Shown piece after piece: positions 1 through 5,280 of a stretch of DNA of 6,005 bases. Position 1 is the first letter of the stretch, and every line of letters starts with the position of its first letter. The notes beneath the pieces were generated by a model. That model saw only the letters and a list, made by a program, of their open reading frames with translations, searched no databases and was not told where the DNA came from. The stretch spans positions 1-6,005 of the forward strand of contig DATHCB010000050.1 in NCBI GenBank assembly GCA_035319765.1. The letters run 5' to 3'. This DNA is from DATHCB01 sp035319765 (GTDB lineage Archaea; Thermoproteota; Bathyarchaeia; Bathyarchaeales; SOJC01). The position numbers and the translations under genes are program-made.

Positions 1-334
1 GTTCAAGGTTGCCATCGTGGTTTCCTAGGATTATTCGTATATCGGCGACTTTTTTAGTTAAGGTTTCAAAGAAGTCTGGAATGTCGCGCCACTCTTCTGT
101 GGCCGTTTTGGTGATCGTATGCTTGATGTCACCTAGCAATAGTAGCATGTGTGGCCTTGTTTGCTCAATGACTGAAATAAGCCTTTGAAGTAGTTTCGGC
201 ATTTGCGAGGGCACATGTATGCCCTTTTCCGCGAGAGCGACCTCCCATCCTAAGTGAAGGTCTGCAATGATCAGCGTCCGTTGCCTGTTACTTTGCAATA
301 GCAGTGCCGGGTAGGGTTCAACAAAGGTTAACAA
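1..334 (-). CDS. SbcD/Mre11-related ICC-like metallophosphoesterase, N-terminal part (runs off left edge)
   Basis: This is the first 111 residues of a calcineurin-like metallophosphoesterase; the rest lies beyond position 1. The metal-binding motifs appear in family order: DLHLGWE near residues 27-33 (D-x-H), LLGDIKH near 68-74 (GD), and GNHDGN near 105-110. The opening FVEPYPALLL followed by RTLIIADLHLGWE is the pattern of the archaeal SbcD-related phosphoesterase group (COG1407/TIGR00024 type), whose substrate is not firmly known. I take the start as TTG at 334-332: it is the only plausible start that keeps the conserved FVEPYPALLL segment, and it overlaps the stop codon of the upstream phosphatase gene by 7 bases (TTGTTAA). 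A GGGAG at 352-348 lies about 13 bases upstream, rather far for a ribosome site, so translational coupling is likely. Family assignment is firm from the motifs; the exact start is less so. Confidence 0.88.
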   Translation of the reverse strand, partial: MLTFVEPYPALLLQSNRQRTLIIADLHLGWEVALAEKGIHVPSQMPKLLQRLISVIEQTRPHMLLLLGDIKHTITKTATEEWRDIPDFFETLTKKVADIRIILGNHDGNLE

Positions 335-1155
335 AGATTATTTGTTGCTCCCTTGTTGAGTAGTGCTTGAATCTTTTCATGTAATGTTTTGTTCGCAATA
401 GCCATGAAGGATACTCTTTGTGTAGGTTTTAGTGGAATGTTGAGTCTTTTCATGCCTAGCGTTGTGATTATTCCTCCTGCTTCTTTTAGTATGAGCTGAG
501 CTGCCGCCATGTCAGTGATGCGAAGTTTTCCTCTTATGTCTACGAAGCCATCGATAGTGCCGTCTGCGACATAGCATATTTCCAATGCGTCAGCACCGAA
601 GTGCCTCGGGTGCTTTGTATTTTGCAGCAGTTTCGCCATTACCTCGATGTGTCGAGAGGTTTTACTCGCGAATTCTATGCCAAGGACGAGGTTTTCAAGA
701 GTAGTTTTTCGTGATGGTACGATTTTCTTGTCATTCTTGCATGCGCCCTGGTCTTTTTGAGCCGTGTACGTTAGATTGTGATGCAAATCGGCCACTATCG
801 CGTATTCGACGTCTTGAAGTTGTGGTTTCCGCGAAACAGCTATCGACGTTGCAACGAAGGGCATTCCTCTGAGGGCGTTTGTCGTGCCATCGATTGGGTC
901 TATCGTGACGTAGTGCTGAGGGTCTCTGCCAATTCTCTTGATGCCAGCTTCTTCGCTGATGAGAACAAAGTCAATGCTATAATCTGTTATCGTGTTTACG
1001 ATAACCTCTTCTGCAACGCGGTCGATGCGATAAGTTGTGTCTCCACCAGCGCCTATTCCGTAGCGGGTTTGACGTTGAGGCTGCTTAAGCAAGTGAAGAA
1101 CATTTTTTTGGACATTCTCGCTACACTTTAGTAAGATTTCAGGCCACTCTGTCAT
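328..1155 (-). CDS. Inositol monophosphatase / fructose-1,6-bisphosphatase family protein (archaeal type)
   Basis: The 275-residue protein is a Mg2+-dependent sugar-phosphate phosphatase of the lithium-sensitive superfamily. Visible motifs are GGDTTYRID (37-45), the metal-binding SEEAG (67-71), DPIDGTTN (86-93) carrying two metal-ligand aspartates, FGADALEICYVADGTID (186-202), and ITDMAAAQLILKEAGG (213-228) with the third metal aspartate at 215. Length and motif order match archaeal enzymes such as the dual IMPase/FBPase of Methanocaldococcus. The Trp usually before the third Asp is replaced (ITD for WD), as is common in archaeal members. Likely substrates are inositol-1-phosphate (for archaeal inositol lipids or solutes) or fructose-1,6-bisphosphate (gluconeogenesis); the sequence does not decide between them. 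The start is ATG at 1155, preceded by a TATA-like run about 40 bases upstream. The downstream phosphoesterase overlaps its stop, suggesting a two-gene operon. Confidence 0.92.
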   Translation of the reverse strand: MTEWPEILLKCSENVQKNVLHLLKQPQRQTRYGIGAGGDTTYRIDRVAEEVIVNTITDYSIDFVLISEEAGIKRIGRDPQHYVTIDPIDGTTNALRGMPFVATSIAVSRKPQLQDVEYAIVADLHHNLTYTAQKDQGACKNDKKIVPSRKTTLENLVLGIEFASKTSRHIEVMAKLLQNTKHPRHFGADALEICYVADGTIDGFVDIRGKLRITDMAAAQLILKEAGGIITTLGMKRLNIPLKPTQRVSFMAIANKTLHEKIQALLNKGATNNLC

Positions 1156-1191
1156 CTCATTTTACCCTTGGGATTATTTGCGAGGGGGTAG

Positions 1192-1199
1192 TTTTTAAG
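1192..1199 (-). promoter_or_regulatory. Possible TATA box for the phosphatase gene
   Basis: On the minus strand the sequence CTTAAAAA lies about 37 bases upstream of the ATG at 1155. An archaeal TATA box there would put the transcription start near 1169, giving a short leader. No convincing purine-rich BRE precedes it, so this is a weak call based on position and A/T content only. Confidence 0.3.
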
Positions 1200-1209
1200 A
1201 ACTAAGGTC

Positions 1210-1273
1210 TTCCTCGTGATTACGACTTGCAAAATTCTTTCCAGTCTCAGGAGATTTGAGGAACCACGAGGAA
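1210..1273. repeat. 9-bp perfect inverted repeat in the divergent spacer
   Basis: TTCCTCGTG at 1210-1218 is the exact reverse complement of CACGAGGAA at 1265-1273, with 46 bases between the arms. Inside the loop, CTCA (1246-1249) can pair with TGAG (1257-1260). The repeat sits between the two opposite promoter-like sequences at 1192-1199 and 1295-1308. It could be a regulator site or an RNA stem; no downstream T-run marks it as a terminator, and chance is possible. Confidence 0.5.
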
Positions 1274-1294
1274 ATGTGGGTCGCAATTTGCCAT

Positions 1295-1308
1295 GGAAAA
1301 TAATTTTA
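1295..1308 (+). promoter_or_regulatory. Likely BRE/TATA promoter for the small charged protein gene
   Basis: The purine-rich GGAAAA (1295-1300, BRE-like) is followed directly by TAATTTTA (1301-1308, TATA-like). Initiation about 26 bases downstream of the box centre would fall near 1330, just ahead of the GGTGAT ribosome site at 1333 and the GTG start at 1342. The spacing supports the start chosen for the gene; no experimental support can be seen. Confidence 0.45.
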
Positions 1309-1332
1309 AGCAAGGCGAAATCTATTTTTTGT

Positions 1333-1338
1333 GGTGAT
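1333..1338 (+). promoter_or_regulatory. Ribosome binding site that decides the GTG start at 1342
   Basis: GGTGAT matches the archaeal 16S 3'-end complement (GGAGGTGAT) and lies 3 bases before the GTG at 1342. It favours this start over the upstream in-frame GTG at 1216, which would extend the protein across the promoter, and over the later ATG at 1363. Confidence 0.5.
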
Positions 1339-1341
1339 ATT

Positions 1342-1602
1342 GTGGCGAAAAAAAAGCGGAAAATGCCCCATGTAGATACTGACGAGGTGGAACGAAAAGA
1401 GAAGCCAGAGATCGATACAATGGACATTTACAAGGAGAAAGAAAGAGAACAAATGCTAGAAGACGACGAAATTACAGCGACTGAAGGCGCTTTCATGGCT
1501 GGAAGAGAAATGAAAGTCGGAAAGAAGAAGAAAGACCTAATGCTTGAAGAGAGAGACACAGAGTCGGTTGAGCTCGCCGAAGAGGATTACAGAGACGACT
1601 AG
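1342..1602 (+). CDS. Small highly charged hypothetical protein (86 aa)
   Basis: I do not recognise a named family. The protein opens with a Lys/Arg run (AKKKRK, 2-7), continues as a Glu/Lys-rich stretch likely to be helical (residues 14-40), and has one less charged motif, EDDEITATEGAFMAGREM (40-57). A Lys run (61-64) and an acidic tail ending EEDYRDD follow. It has no Cys, no signal peptide and no membrane segment. The central D-D-E-I-x-x-x-E-x-x-F-M-x-G pattern resembles, from memory, short conserved motifs in small uncharacterised archaeal proteins, but this is a recollection and not a match. Dense Lys/Glu composition, a fitting promoter and a ribosome site argue that it is real and that the opposite-strand frame is not. 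It is transcribed alone, divergent from the phosphatase gene and convergent with the oxidoreductase operon 20 bases away. Confidence 0.7.
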   Translation: MAKKKRKMPHVDTDEVERKEKPEIDTMDIYKEKEREQMLEDDEITATEGAFMAGREMKVGKKKKDLMLEERDTESVELAEEDYRDD

Positions 1603-1622
1603 CATCGTTCTAGTCCAAGCAA

Positions 1623-2177
1623 CTACGATTGAGTGTAATTCATTCCTCTTTCAAACGCTTTGATGTTTACATCCAGGAATTGTGCTTTACCGCCAAACAG
1701 CGCTTTGAACCCGTCGGCAATATCATTCTTGGATATTATCCCTGTTCTTGCTACATAAGCGCCTAGCATAACCATGTTCGCCGCCCGTTTTTCACCTATT
1801 TCCATAGCTATGTCGTCTGCAGGCATAGCAAGCACTTCGATGTCTGTCCGCCTTATTTTGCGCGTCACCAAAGTGCTATCCATAACCAACAGTCCGTGAT
1901 CCTTCAGTTTAGGCTCAAACGTCTCCAAGGAAGGATTGTTCATAACGATCAAAGCCTCGGGCGCATTAATCACAGGTGACCCGATAGGTTCATCGCTAAT
2001 AACTACAGTACAATTTGCCGTTCCACCACGCATTTCAGGACCGTATGAGGGTATCCAAGTTACGTTCAGCTCGTGCTTCATTGCGCAATAAGCTAAGAGT
2101 TTTCCTATGAACATTAGTCCTTGTCCGCCGAATCCTGCCATAATCACGTTAGTGTAAACATGCCGCTTTTGTTCCAT
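1623..2177 (-). CDS. 2-oxoacid:ferredoxin oxidoreductase gamma subunit (VOR/KOR type)
   Basis: The 184-residue protein is the gamma (catalytic-domain III) subunit of a 2-oxoacid:ferredoxin oxidoreductase, which helps bind CoA and completes the alpha/beta active-site assembly in the cytoplasm. Signature segments are the glycine-rich AGFGGQG (14-20) at the end of the first beta strand, SYGPEMRGGTANCTVVIS (44-61), and KRAANMVMLGAYV (129-141). Length is normal for a stand-alone gamma subunit. It is the last gene of the delta-alpha-beta-gamma operon: its ATG lies 2 bases after the beta stop, with a GAGGGGAG ribosome site inside the end of beta. It is clearly diverged from the pyruvate-type gamma at 4429-4995 (SYGPEMRGG here, EFGPERMGAP there), so the two enzymes do not appear to share a gamma subunit as they do in Pyrococcus. 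Confidence 0.93.
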   Translation of the reverse strand: MEQKRHVYTNVIMAGFGGQGLMFIGKLLAYCAMKHELNVTWIPSYGPEMRGGTANCTVVISDEPIGSPVINAPEALIVMNNPSLETFEPKLKDHGLLVMDSTLVTRKIRRTDIEVLAMPADDIAMEIGEKRAANMVMLGAYVARTGIISKNDIADGFKALFGGKAQFLDVNIKAFERGMNYTQS

Positions 2178-2179
2178 GA

Positions 2180-2947
2180 TCAGACAGCTCCCCTCGGAAC
2201 TTTGAACTCACCCAAGGGATAATAACTCATCATATTCTCTTCAAGCCATTTCGTAGCTTCCAATGGCGCCATGTGCCAATCAGTTGGGCATTGCGACAAC
2301 ACCTCGACCAGAGAATAACCCAAACCCTTCAACTGCACCACAAATGCTTTCTTAATCGCCCGTTTGGCTTGAACAACGTACCTTGCGCTAGAGACAGCGA
2401 CGCGCGCAATGTATGCCGAACCATCCAAAGTGGCAAGCAATTCGGACATTCTAATCGGATACCCTGCTCGTTCAGCCAGCCGCCCAGCCTGTGTGGTCGT
2501 GGTTTTCTGTCCCACGAGAGAAGTGGGTGCCATTTGGCCGCCTGTCATCCCATAAATGACATTATTGATAAAAATCGTCGTAATTTTTTCACCACGTGCA
2601 GCGGCATGCACGGTCTCAGCAGTCCCAATTGCCGCCAAGTCGCCGTCGCCTTGGTAAGTAAACACAACCAATTCTGGATGCACTCGCTTACAGCCAGTCG
2701 CAATTGCTGGCGCACGTCCATGTGCAGCTTCGTACATGTCAATATCCAAGTAATTGTACAAATACACTGAGCACCCAACGGGAGCCACGCCTACAGTCCG
2801 TTCACGAATCCCCAATTCATCGATCACCTCTGCAACTAAACGATGCGCAATCCCATGCCCGCAGCCCGGACAGTAGTGTGTTACCACCGGACGTAGTGTT
2901 CGTGGCCTTTCGAAGGTTCGTTCCATTTCGCTCGTTTCCATTTTCAT
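2180..2947 (-). CDS. 2-oxoacid:ferredoxin oxidoreductase beta subunit, thiamine diphosphate-binding (VOR/KOR type)
   Basis: The 255-residue beta subunit carries thiamine diphosphate and the proximal [4Fe-4S] cluster; with alpha it decarboxylates the 2-oxoacid and passes electrons towards ferredoxin. Cluster ligands are probably C26 and C29 (HYCPGCGHG), C59 (APVGCS) and C220 (SQCPTD), the spacing known for this family. The thiamine diphosphate motif is QGDGD (99-103) followed 25 residues later by NN (128-129) and YGMTGGQ (132-138). GRAPAIATGCKRVHPE (77-92) is also typical. It overlaps the alpha gene by an ATGA, indicating translational coupling. The N-terminal 20 residues hold three Met (1, 3, 8), so a start a few codons later is possible. 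The VOR/KOR class is inferred from overall resemblance; the substrate is not shown by any single residue. Confidence 0.95.
   Translation of the reverse strand: MKMETSEMERTFERPRTLRPVVTHYCPGCGHGIAHRLVAEVIDELGIRERTVGVAPVGCSVYLYNYLDIDMYEAAHGRAPAIATGCKRVHPELVVFTYQGDGDLAAIGTAETVHAAARGEKITTIFINNVIYGMTGGQMAPTSLVGQKTTTTQAGRLAERAGYPIRMSELLATLDGSAYIARVAVSSARYVVQAKRAIKKAFVVQLKGLGYSLVEVLSQCPTDWHMAPLEATKWLEENMMSYYPLGEFKVPRGAV
2188..2195 (-). promoter_or_regulatory. Ribosome binding site for the gamma subunit
   Basis: GAGGGGAG on the minus strand lies 10 bases upstream of the ATG at 2177 and within the last codons of the beta subunit gene. It supports the chosen gamma start. Confidence 0.55.
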
Positions 2948-4002
2948 TCAGCCTTCTTTGCGAGTTTCTCTGTTTCGGCGATAATCTCCTCGTAACTCGG
3001 CACCATGCCGCCGACTCGTCCATAGAAACTCACCTCAGCCCTGCCACAAACGCCAAGTTTGACGTCCTCAACCATCTGACCCAAGCTCATCTCTACGACT
3101 AAAATCTTGTCAACGCGCCTCGTAATGTCCTCGAATGCCCTGTAAGGAAATGGATAAAGCGTAATCGGTCGAATCAGACCAACTTTAACCCCTTCCTTCC
3201 GCAAAACCTGGATGGCCGTTTTCGCAATTCTCGCAACTGTACCATAGGCTGCAATGATAATTTCAGCATCATCAGTCAAATGCTGTTCCGCTCGAACTTC
3301 CTTTTTTGTCATCTCTTGGAGCTTGCTGTATATCTTCAAGTTACGCTGCTCTAAAGTAACTGGGTTCAAGTCAAGTGTTTTAATCAAATTAGAGGGACGC
3401 CCTCTTGCGCCCGTAAGTGCCCACTCTTTCTCGGGAAGATCTGACACGGGCTTCTTTTCGAATACTACGGGCTCCATCATCTGCCCAATATAGCCGTCGC
3501 CCAAGATCATTACTGGGTTCCGGTATTTGTCCGCAAGATCAAATGCATCCATCGTGAGAGAAACGGCCTCTTGCACAGTAGATGGCGCAAGCACCAACAG
3601 ATGATAATCGCCATGACCGCCGCCTTTAGTCGCCTGGAAGTAGTCAGATTGCGAAGGCTGAATCCCACCAAGTCCCGGTCCTCCGCGCATAATATTGGCA
3701 ATCACGCAGGGAAGCTCAGCGGCTGCAATGTATGAAATGCCCTCTTGTTTCAAGCTGATTCCCGGACTTGAAGAAGAAGTCATAGCTCTTGCACCAGCGC
3801 CAGCAGCACCGAAGACCATGTAAATCGCGGCGATCTCGCTTTCAGCCTGCAGAAAAGTACCACCAACCTCTGGAAGTCGTCGGGACATATATTCTGGAAT
3901 CTCGTTCTGGGGAGTTATTGGATAACCAAAATAGTATCTGCAACCCGCCTGAATCGCAGCCTCGGCAATCGCCTCATTTCCAGTCATGAAAAGCTTTTCC
4001 AC
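2944..4002 (-). CDS. vorB: 2-oxoacid:ferredoxin oxidoreductase alpha subunit (VorB-like)
   Basis: The 352-residue alpha subunit provides the pyrimidine-binding domain for thiamine diphosphate and a C-terminal transketolase-like domain. Motifs are GYPITPQNE (26-34), LQAESEIAAI (51-60) with the conserved Glu pair, TSSSSPGISLKQEGISY (75-91), IMRGGPGLGGIQPSQSDY (104-121), and the domain II region beginning about residue 240 (EIIIAAYGTVARIAK). Length and sequence resemble the subunit annotated VorB in methanogens (2-oxoisovalerate, also called 3-methyl-2-oxobutanoate, oxidoreductase). 2-oxoglutarate-type enzymes are close relatives, so the substrate, and hence the symbol, is tentative. The start is GTG at 4002, sharing one base with the stop of the ferredoxin gene (TAGTG) and preceded 8 bases upstream by a GGAGGT site; its stop overlaps the beta start. 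The product would be the branched-chain acyl-CoA or succinyl-CoA. Confidence 0.93.
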   Translation of the reverse strand: MEKLFMTGNEAIAEAAIQAGCRYYFGYPITPQNEIPEYMSRRLPEVGGTFLQAESEIAAIYMVFGAAGAGARAMTSSSSPGISLKQEGISYIAAAELPCVIANIMRGGPGLGGIQPSQSDYFQATKGGGHGDYHLLVLAPSTVQEAVSLTMDAFDLADKYRNPVMILGDGYIGQMMEPVVFEKKPVSDLPEKEWALTGARGRPSNLIKTLDLNPVTLEQRNLKIYSKLQEMTKKEVRAEQHLTDDAEIIIAAYGTVARIAKTAIQVLRKEGVKVGLIRPITLYPFPYRAFEDITRRVDKILVVEMSLGQMVEDVKLGVCGRAEVSFYGRVGGMVPSYEEIIAETEKLAKKAE

Positions 4003-4271
4003 TACATGGTACCTCCAGCTTTCTTCTTTGTCCTAAAAACGTCAATGGCTACATCCGGGCACATAGTGGCACAAAGGGCGCAACCTGTGCACTTTTCATC
4101 TGGATCGATGCATTCAGCAGGAAAATAGCCGCGGGGACTCACACGATTAGCCAGCCTGATGAGATGCAACGGGCAAGTGTTCACACAAAGCCCACATCCT
4201 TTGCAAAAATACTCATTAATCTCTATCTTCGCTTGCCTTTCTTTCTTTTCTGTCTTCGCCACGCTGGTCAT
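4002..4271 (-). CDS. 2-oxoacid:ferredoxin oxidoreductase delta subunit, 2x[4Fe-4S] ferredoxin-like
   Basis: This 89-residue polyferredoxin-type subunit relays electrons from the alpha/beta core to soluble ferredoxin. Two classical motifs are intact: C23-x2-C26-x2-C29-x3-C33-P and C61-x2-C64-x2-C67-x3-C71-P. I choose ATG at 4271, because GGTGGAGG (4290-4283) lies 11 bases upstream of it. The in-frame TTG at 4292 and GTG at 4289 have no ribosome site and would add only 7 or 6 residues, absorbing the GGAGG itself. The N-terminal Lys/Glu stretch (TEKKERQAKIEIN) leads straight into the first cluster domain. It is the first gene of the minus-strand operon, and its stop shares one base with the alpha start. 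Confidence 0.92.
   Translation of the reverse strand: MTSVAKTEKKERQAKIEINEYFCKGCGLCVNTCPLHLIRLANRVSPRGYFPAECIDPDEKCTGCALCATMCPDVAIDVFRTKKKAGGTM
4011..4016 (-). promoter_or_regulatory. Strong ribosome binding site for the alpha subunit GTG start
   Basis: GGAGGT on the minus strand lies 8 bases upstream of the GTG at 4002, inside the last codons of the delta gene. It confirms that the rare GTG is used rather than a later ATG (the next in-frame Met is residue 6). Confidence 0.7.
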
Positions 4272-4273
4272 GT

Positions 4274-4342
4274 AAACGCTTGCCTCCACCAAGATTCATG
4301 GTGAAGAATGTAACAGATAACACTGCTAAAGGAAAAGCGTTT
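4274..4342. repeat. 8-bp inverted repeat spanning the minus-strand leader
   Basis: AAACGCTT (4274-4281) is the exact reverse complement of AAGCGTTT (4335-4342). In a minus-strand transcript starting upstream of 4342, the arm next to the delta start, just between its ribosome site and ATG, could pair with the distal arm and limit translation. An 8-bp match in a 157-base spacer can easily arise by chance. Confidence 0.3.
4283..4290 (-). promoter_or_regulatory. Ribosome binding site that decides the delta subunit start
   Basis: GGTGGAGG on the minus strand lies 11 bases before the ATG at 4271. It is slightly long-spaced but is the only good site in the leader, and it argues against the TTG at 4292 or GTG at 4289 as starts. 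Confidence 0.6.
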
Positions 4343-4355
4343 CGCAAAGACACCA

Positions 4356-4371
4356 ATGTTCAGGGAAACAT
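4356..4371. promoter_or_regulatory. Candidate operator: ATGTT-N6-AACAT palindrome at the por promoter
   Basis: ATGTT (4356-4360), six bases, then AACAT (4367-4371) form a perfect 5-bp-arm palindrome of the size bound by dimeric helix-turn-helix regulators. It overlaps the BRE-like and TATA-like bases at 4364-4377, where a bound protein would block initiation. The call rests on symmetry and position only. Confidence 0.3.
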
Positions 4372-4377
4372 GTATAT
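4364..4377 (+). promoter_or_regulatory. Likely BRE/TATA promoter of the pyruvate oxidoreductase operon
   Basis: GGAAAC (4364-4369, BRE-like) is followed by ATGTATAT (4370-4377, TATA-like). Initiation about 26 bases downstream of the centre falls near 4400, leaving a roughly 29-base leader that contains the ribosome site at 4414-4419. Read on the other strand the same bases give GATATACAT, which could serve the minus operon as a weaker TATA element; no clearly better minus-strand box is visible nearer its start. Confidence 0.45.
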
Positions 4378-4413
4378 CGGAGAAAAAATGATGTAATTTG
4401 CTTCCAATAAAAA

Positions 4414-4419
4414 GGTGAG
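4414..4419 (+). promoter_or_regulatory. Ribosome binding site for porC
   Basis: GGTGAG lies 9 bases before the ATG at 4429 and fits the archaeal anti-Shine-Dalgarno sequence. It supports the start giving MPYLQEIRWHGRGGQG. Confidence 0.6.
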
Positions 4420-4428
4420 CCTAATAGA

Positions 4429-4995
4429 ATGCCATACTTACAAGAGATACGTTGGCACGGCAGAGGTGGCCAAGGCGCATGGACAGCGAGCGAACTGCTT
4501 GCGAGAGCAGCGATTTACGAGGGCATGTTTGTCCAGTCTTTTCCAGAGTTCGGTCCTGAACGCATGGGTGCACCTTTGGCTGCTTACACGCGAATAAGCG
4601 ATCAGCCCATCAACCTCCACTGTGCCATTTACGATCCAAGCGTTGTTGTCGTTCTTGACCCAACGCTTTTAAAGACAGTAAAAGTTGACGAAGGACTAGT
4701 CGACGATGGAACGTTAGTCGTAAACTCCAGAGAGAGCCCAGAAGAATTACGCAAGAGATTGAATATTGAAAAACATCAAGTCTGGACAGTTCCCGCAACA
4801 GAAATCGCAATAAGAACTTTGAATGCACCGATAACAAACACCGTCATGCTTGGCGCCACAACCCGCGCAACGAAACTTGTAGGCCTCGATAGCATCGGGC
4901 AAGCTATCAAGGAACGCTTCAAAGAGAGGCCAGATTTGGCTGAGAAGAACATAGCCGTAATCAAAGAGGCATATGAGAAGGCGAGACAGGGATGA
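4429..4995 (+). CDS. porC: Pyruvate:ferredoxin oxidoreductase gamma subunit
   Basis: The 188-residue gamma subunit belongs to the four-subunit pyruvate (acetyl-CoA-forming) oxidoreductase, also called pyruvate synthase. The start MPYLQEIRWHGRGGQG places the family glycine motif at 11-16. SFPEFGPERMGAPLAAYTRIS (37-57) is the signature of the pyruvate-type gamma subunit, and NAPITNTVMLGA (125-136) is the conserved segment near the CoA-binding face. Length is usual for the archaeal protein. The symbol follows the PorC usage; the same subunit is called PorG in Pyrococcus. It is the first gene of the plus-strand operon, with its stop overlapping the delta start by ATGA (4992-4995). The order gamma-delta-alpha(-beta) is the standard archaeal por arrangement, which strengthens the pyruvate assignment. 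Confidence 0.94.
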   Translation: MPYLQEIRWHGRGGQGAWTASELLARAAIYEGMFVQSFPEFGPERMGAPLAAYTRISDQPINLHCAIYDPSVVVVLDPTLLKTVKVDEGLVDDGTLVVNSRESPEELRKRLNIEKHQVWTVPATEIAIRTLNAPITNTVMLGATTRATKLVGLDSIGQAIKERFKERPDLAEKNIAVIKEAYEKARQG

Positions 4996-5279
4996 CTGCA
5001 CAACAAAAGAGTTGGAAAGAAATCTCACCCGCAGGGGTCTGCTGGAAACCTGCTGCAGACTATCAAACCGGCGACTGGAGAACATTCAGACCAGTCCGCG
5101 ACCCCAAGAAATGCACTAAATGCTTACTCTGCCACATGGTTTGTCCGGACGCGGCCATTAAATGGAGCAGGGAAAACCAGGAAATAGAATTTGACTACAA
5201 CTATTGCAAGGGCTGCGGTATTTGCGCGAACGAATGCGCATTGAAAGCCATAAAGATGGTGGTTGAAGGAGGAGAATAA
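4992..5279 (+). CDS. porD: Pyruvate:ferredoxin oxidoreductase delta subunit, 2x[4Fe-4S]
   Basis: The 95-residue protein holds two [4Fe-4S] clusters and passes electrons between the catalytic core and free ferredoxin. The N-terminal region with YQTGDWRTFRP (24-34) is the lead-in typical of pyruvate-type delta subunits and is absent from the other operon's ferredoxin. Cluster motifs are C41-x2-C44-x2-C47-x3-C51-P and C72-x2-C75-x2-C78-x3-C82. In the second motif the residue after the last Cys is Ala (ECALKAI) rather than the usual Pro; all eight presumed ligands are present, so both clusters should form. C17 is an additional Cys of unknown role. The start codon overlaps the gamma stop, and a strong GGAGGAG at its 3' end serves the alpha gene. 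Confidence 0.94.
   Translation: MTAQQKSWKEISPAGVCWKPAADYQTGDWRTFRPVRDPKKCTKCLLCHMVCPDAAIKWSRENQEIEFDYNYCKGCGICANECALKAIKMVVEGGE
5268..5274 (+). promoter_or_regulatory. Strong ribosome binding site for porA
   Basis: GGAGGAG lies 6 bases upstream of the ATG at 5281 and inside the last codons of porD. It fixes the porA start one base after the porD stop. Confidence 0.75.
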
Positions 5280-5280
5280 G

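Noticed and set aside
1210..1260. Box C/D-like guide RNA in the spacer (GTGATTA resembling a C box)
   Set aside because: The C box is imperfect and no D box (CTGA) sits at a suitable distance, so the repeat alone does not support it.
1216..1341. N-terminal extension of the small charged protein to the upstream GTG
   Set aside because: It would place the promoter-like GGAAAA/TAATTTTA and the ribosome site inside the coding region, and the extra 42 residues are unlike the rest of the protein in composition.
1152..1427. Minus-strand open frame of 91 codons upstream of and touching the phosphatase start by an ATGA
   Set aside because: It lies opposite the small charged protein gene and its promoter, has no ribosome site or recognisable motif, and its Phe/Ser-rich composition is what the complement of a Lys/Glu-rich gene gives.
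1604..1629. ATCGT/ACGAT inverted repeat between the convergent gene ends as a terminator
   Set aside because: Only 5 bp with a 16-base loop and no T-run on either strand; too weak to call.
2273..2770. Plus-strand open frame of 165 codons opposite the beta subunit
   Set aside because: It is the antisense of a strongly conserved thiamine diphosphate-binding gene, with no ribosome site or family motif.
4272..4292. Upstream TTG (4292) or GTG (4289) starts for the minus-strand ferredoxin subunit
   Set aside because: No ribosome site precedes them and they would bury the GGTGGAGG that is suitably placed for the ATG at 4271.
4747..5085. Minus-strand open frames opposite porC and porD
   Set aside because: They run across two clearly identified coupled genes in the other direction; Cys/Phe/Ser-rich content is an antisense effect.
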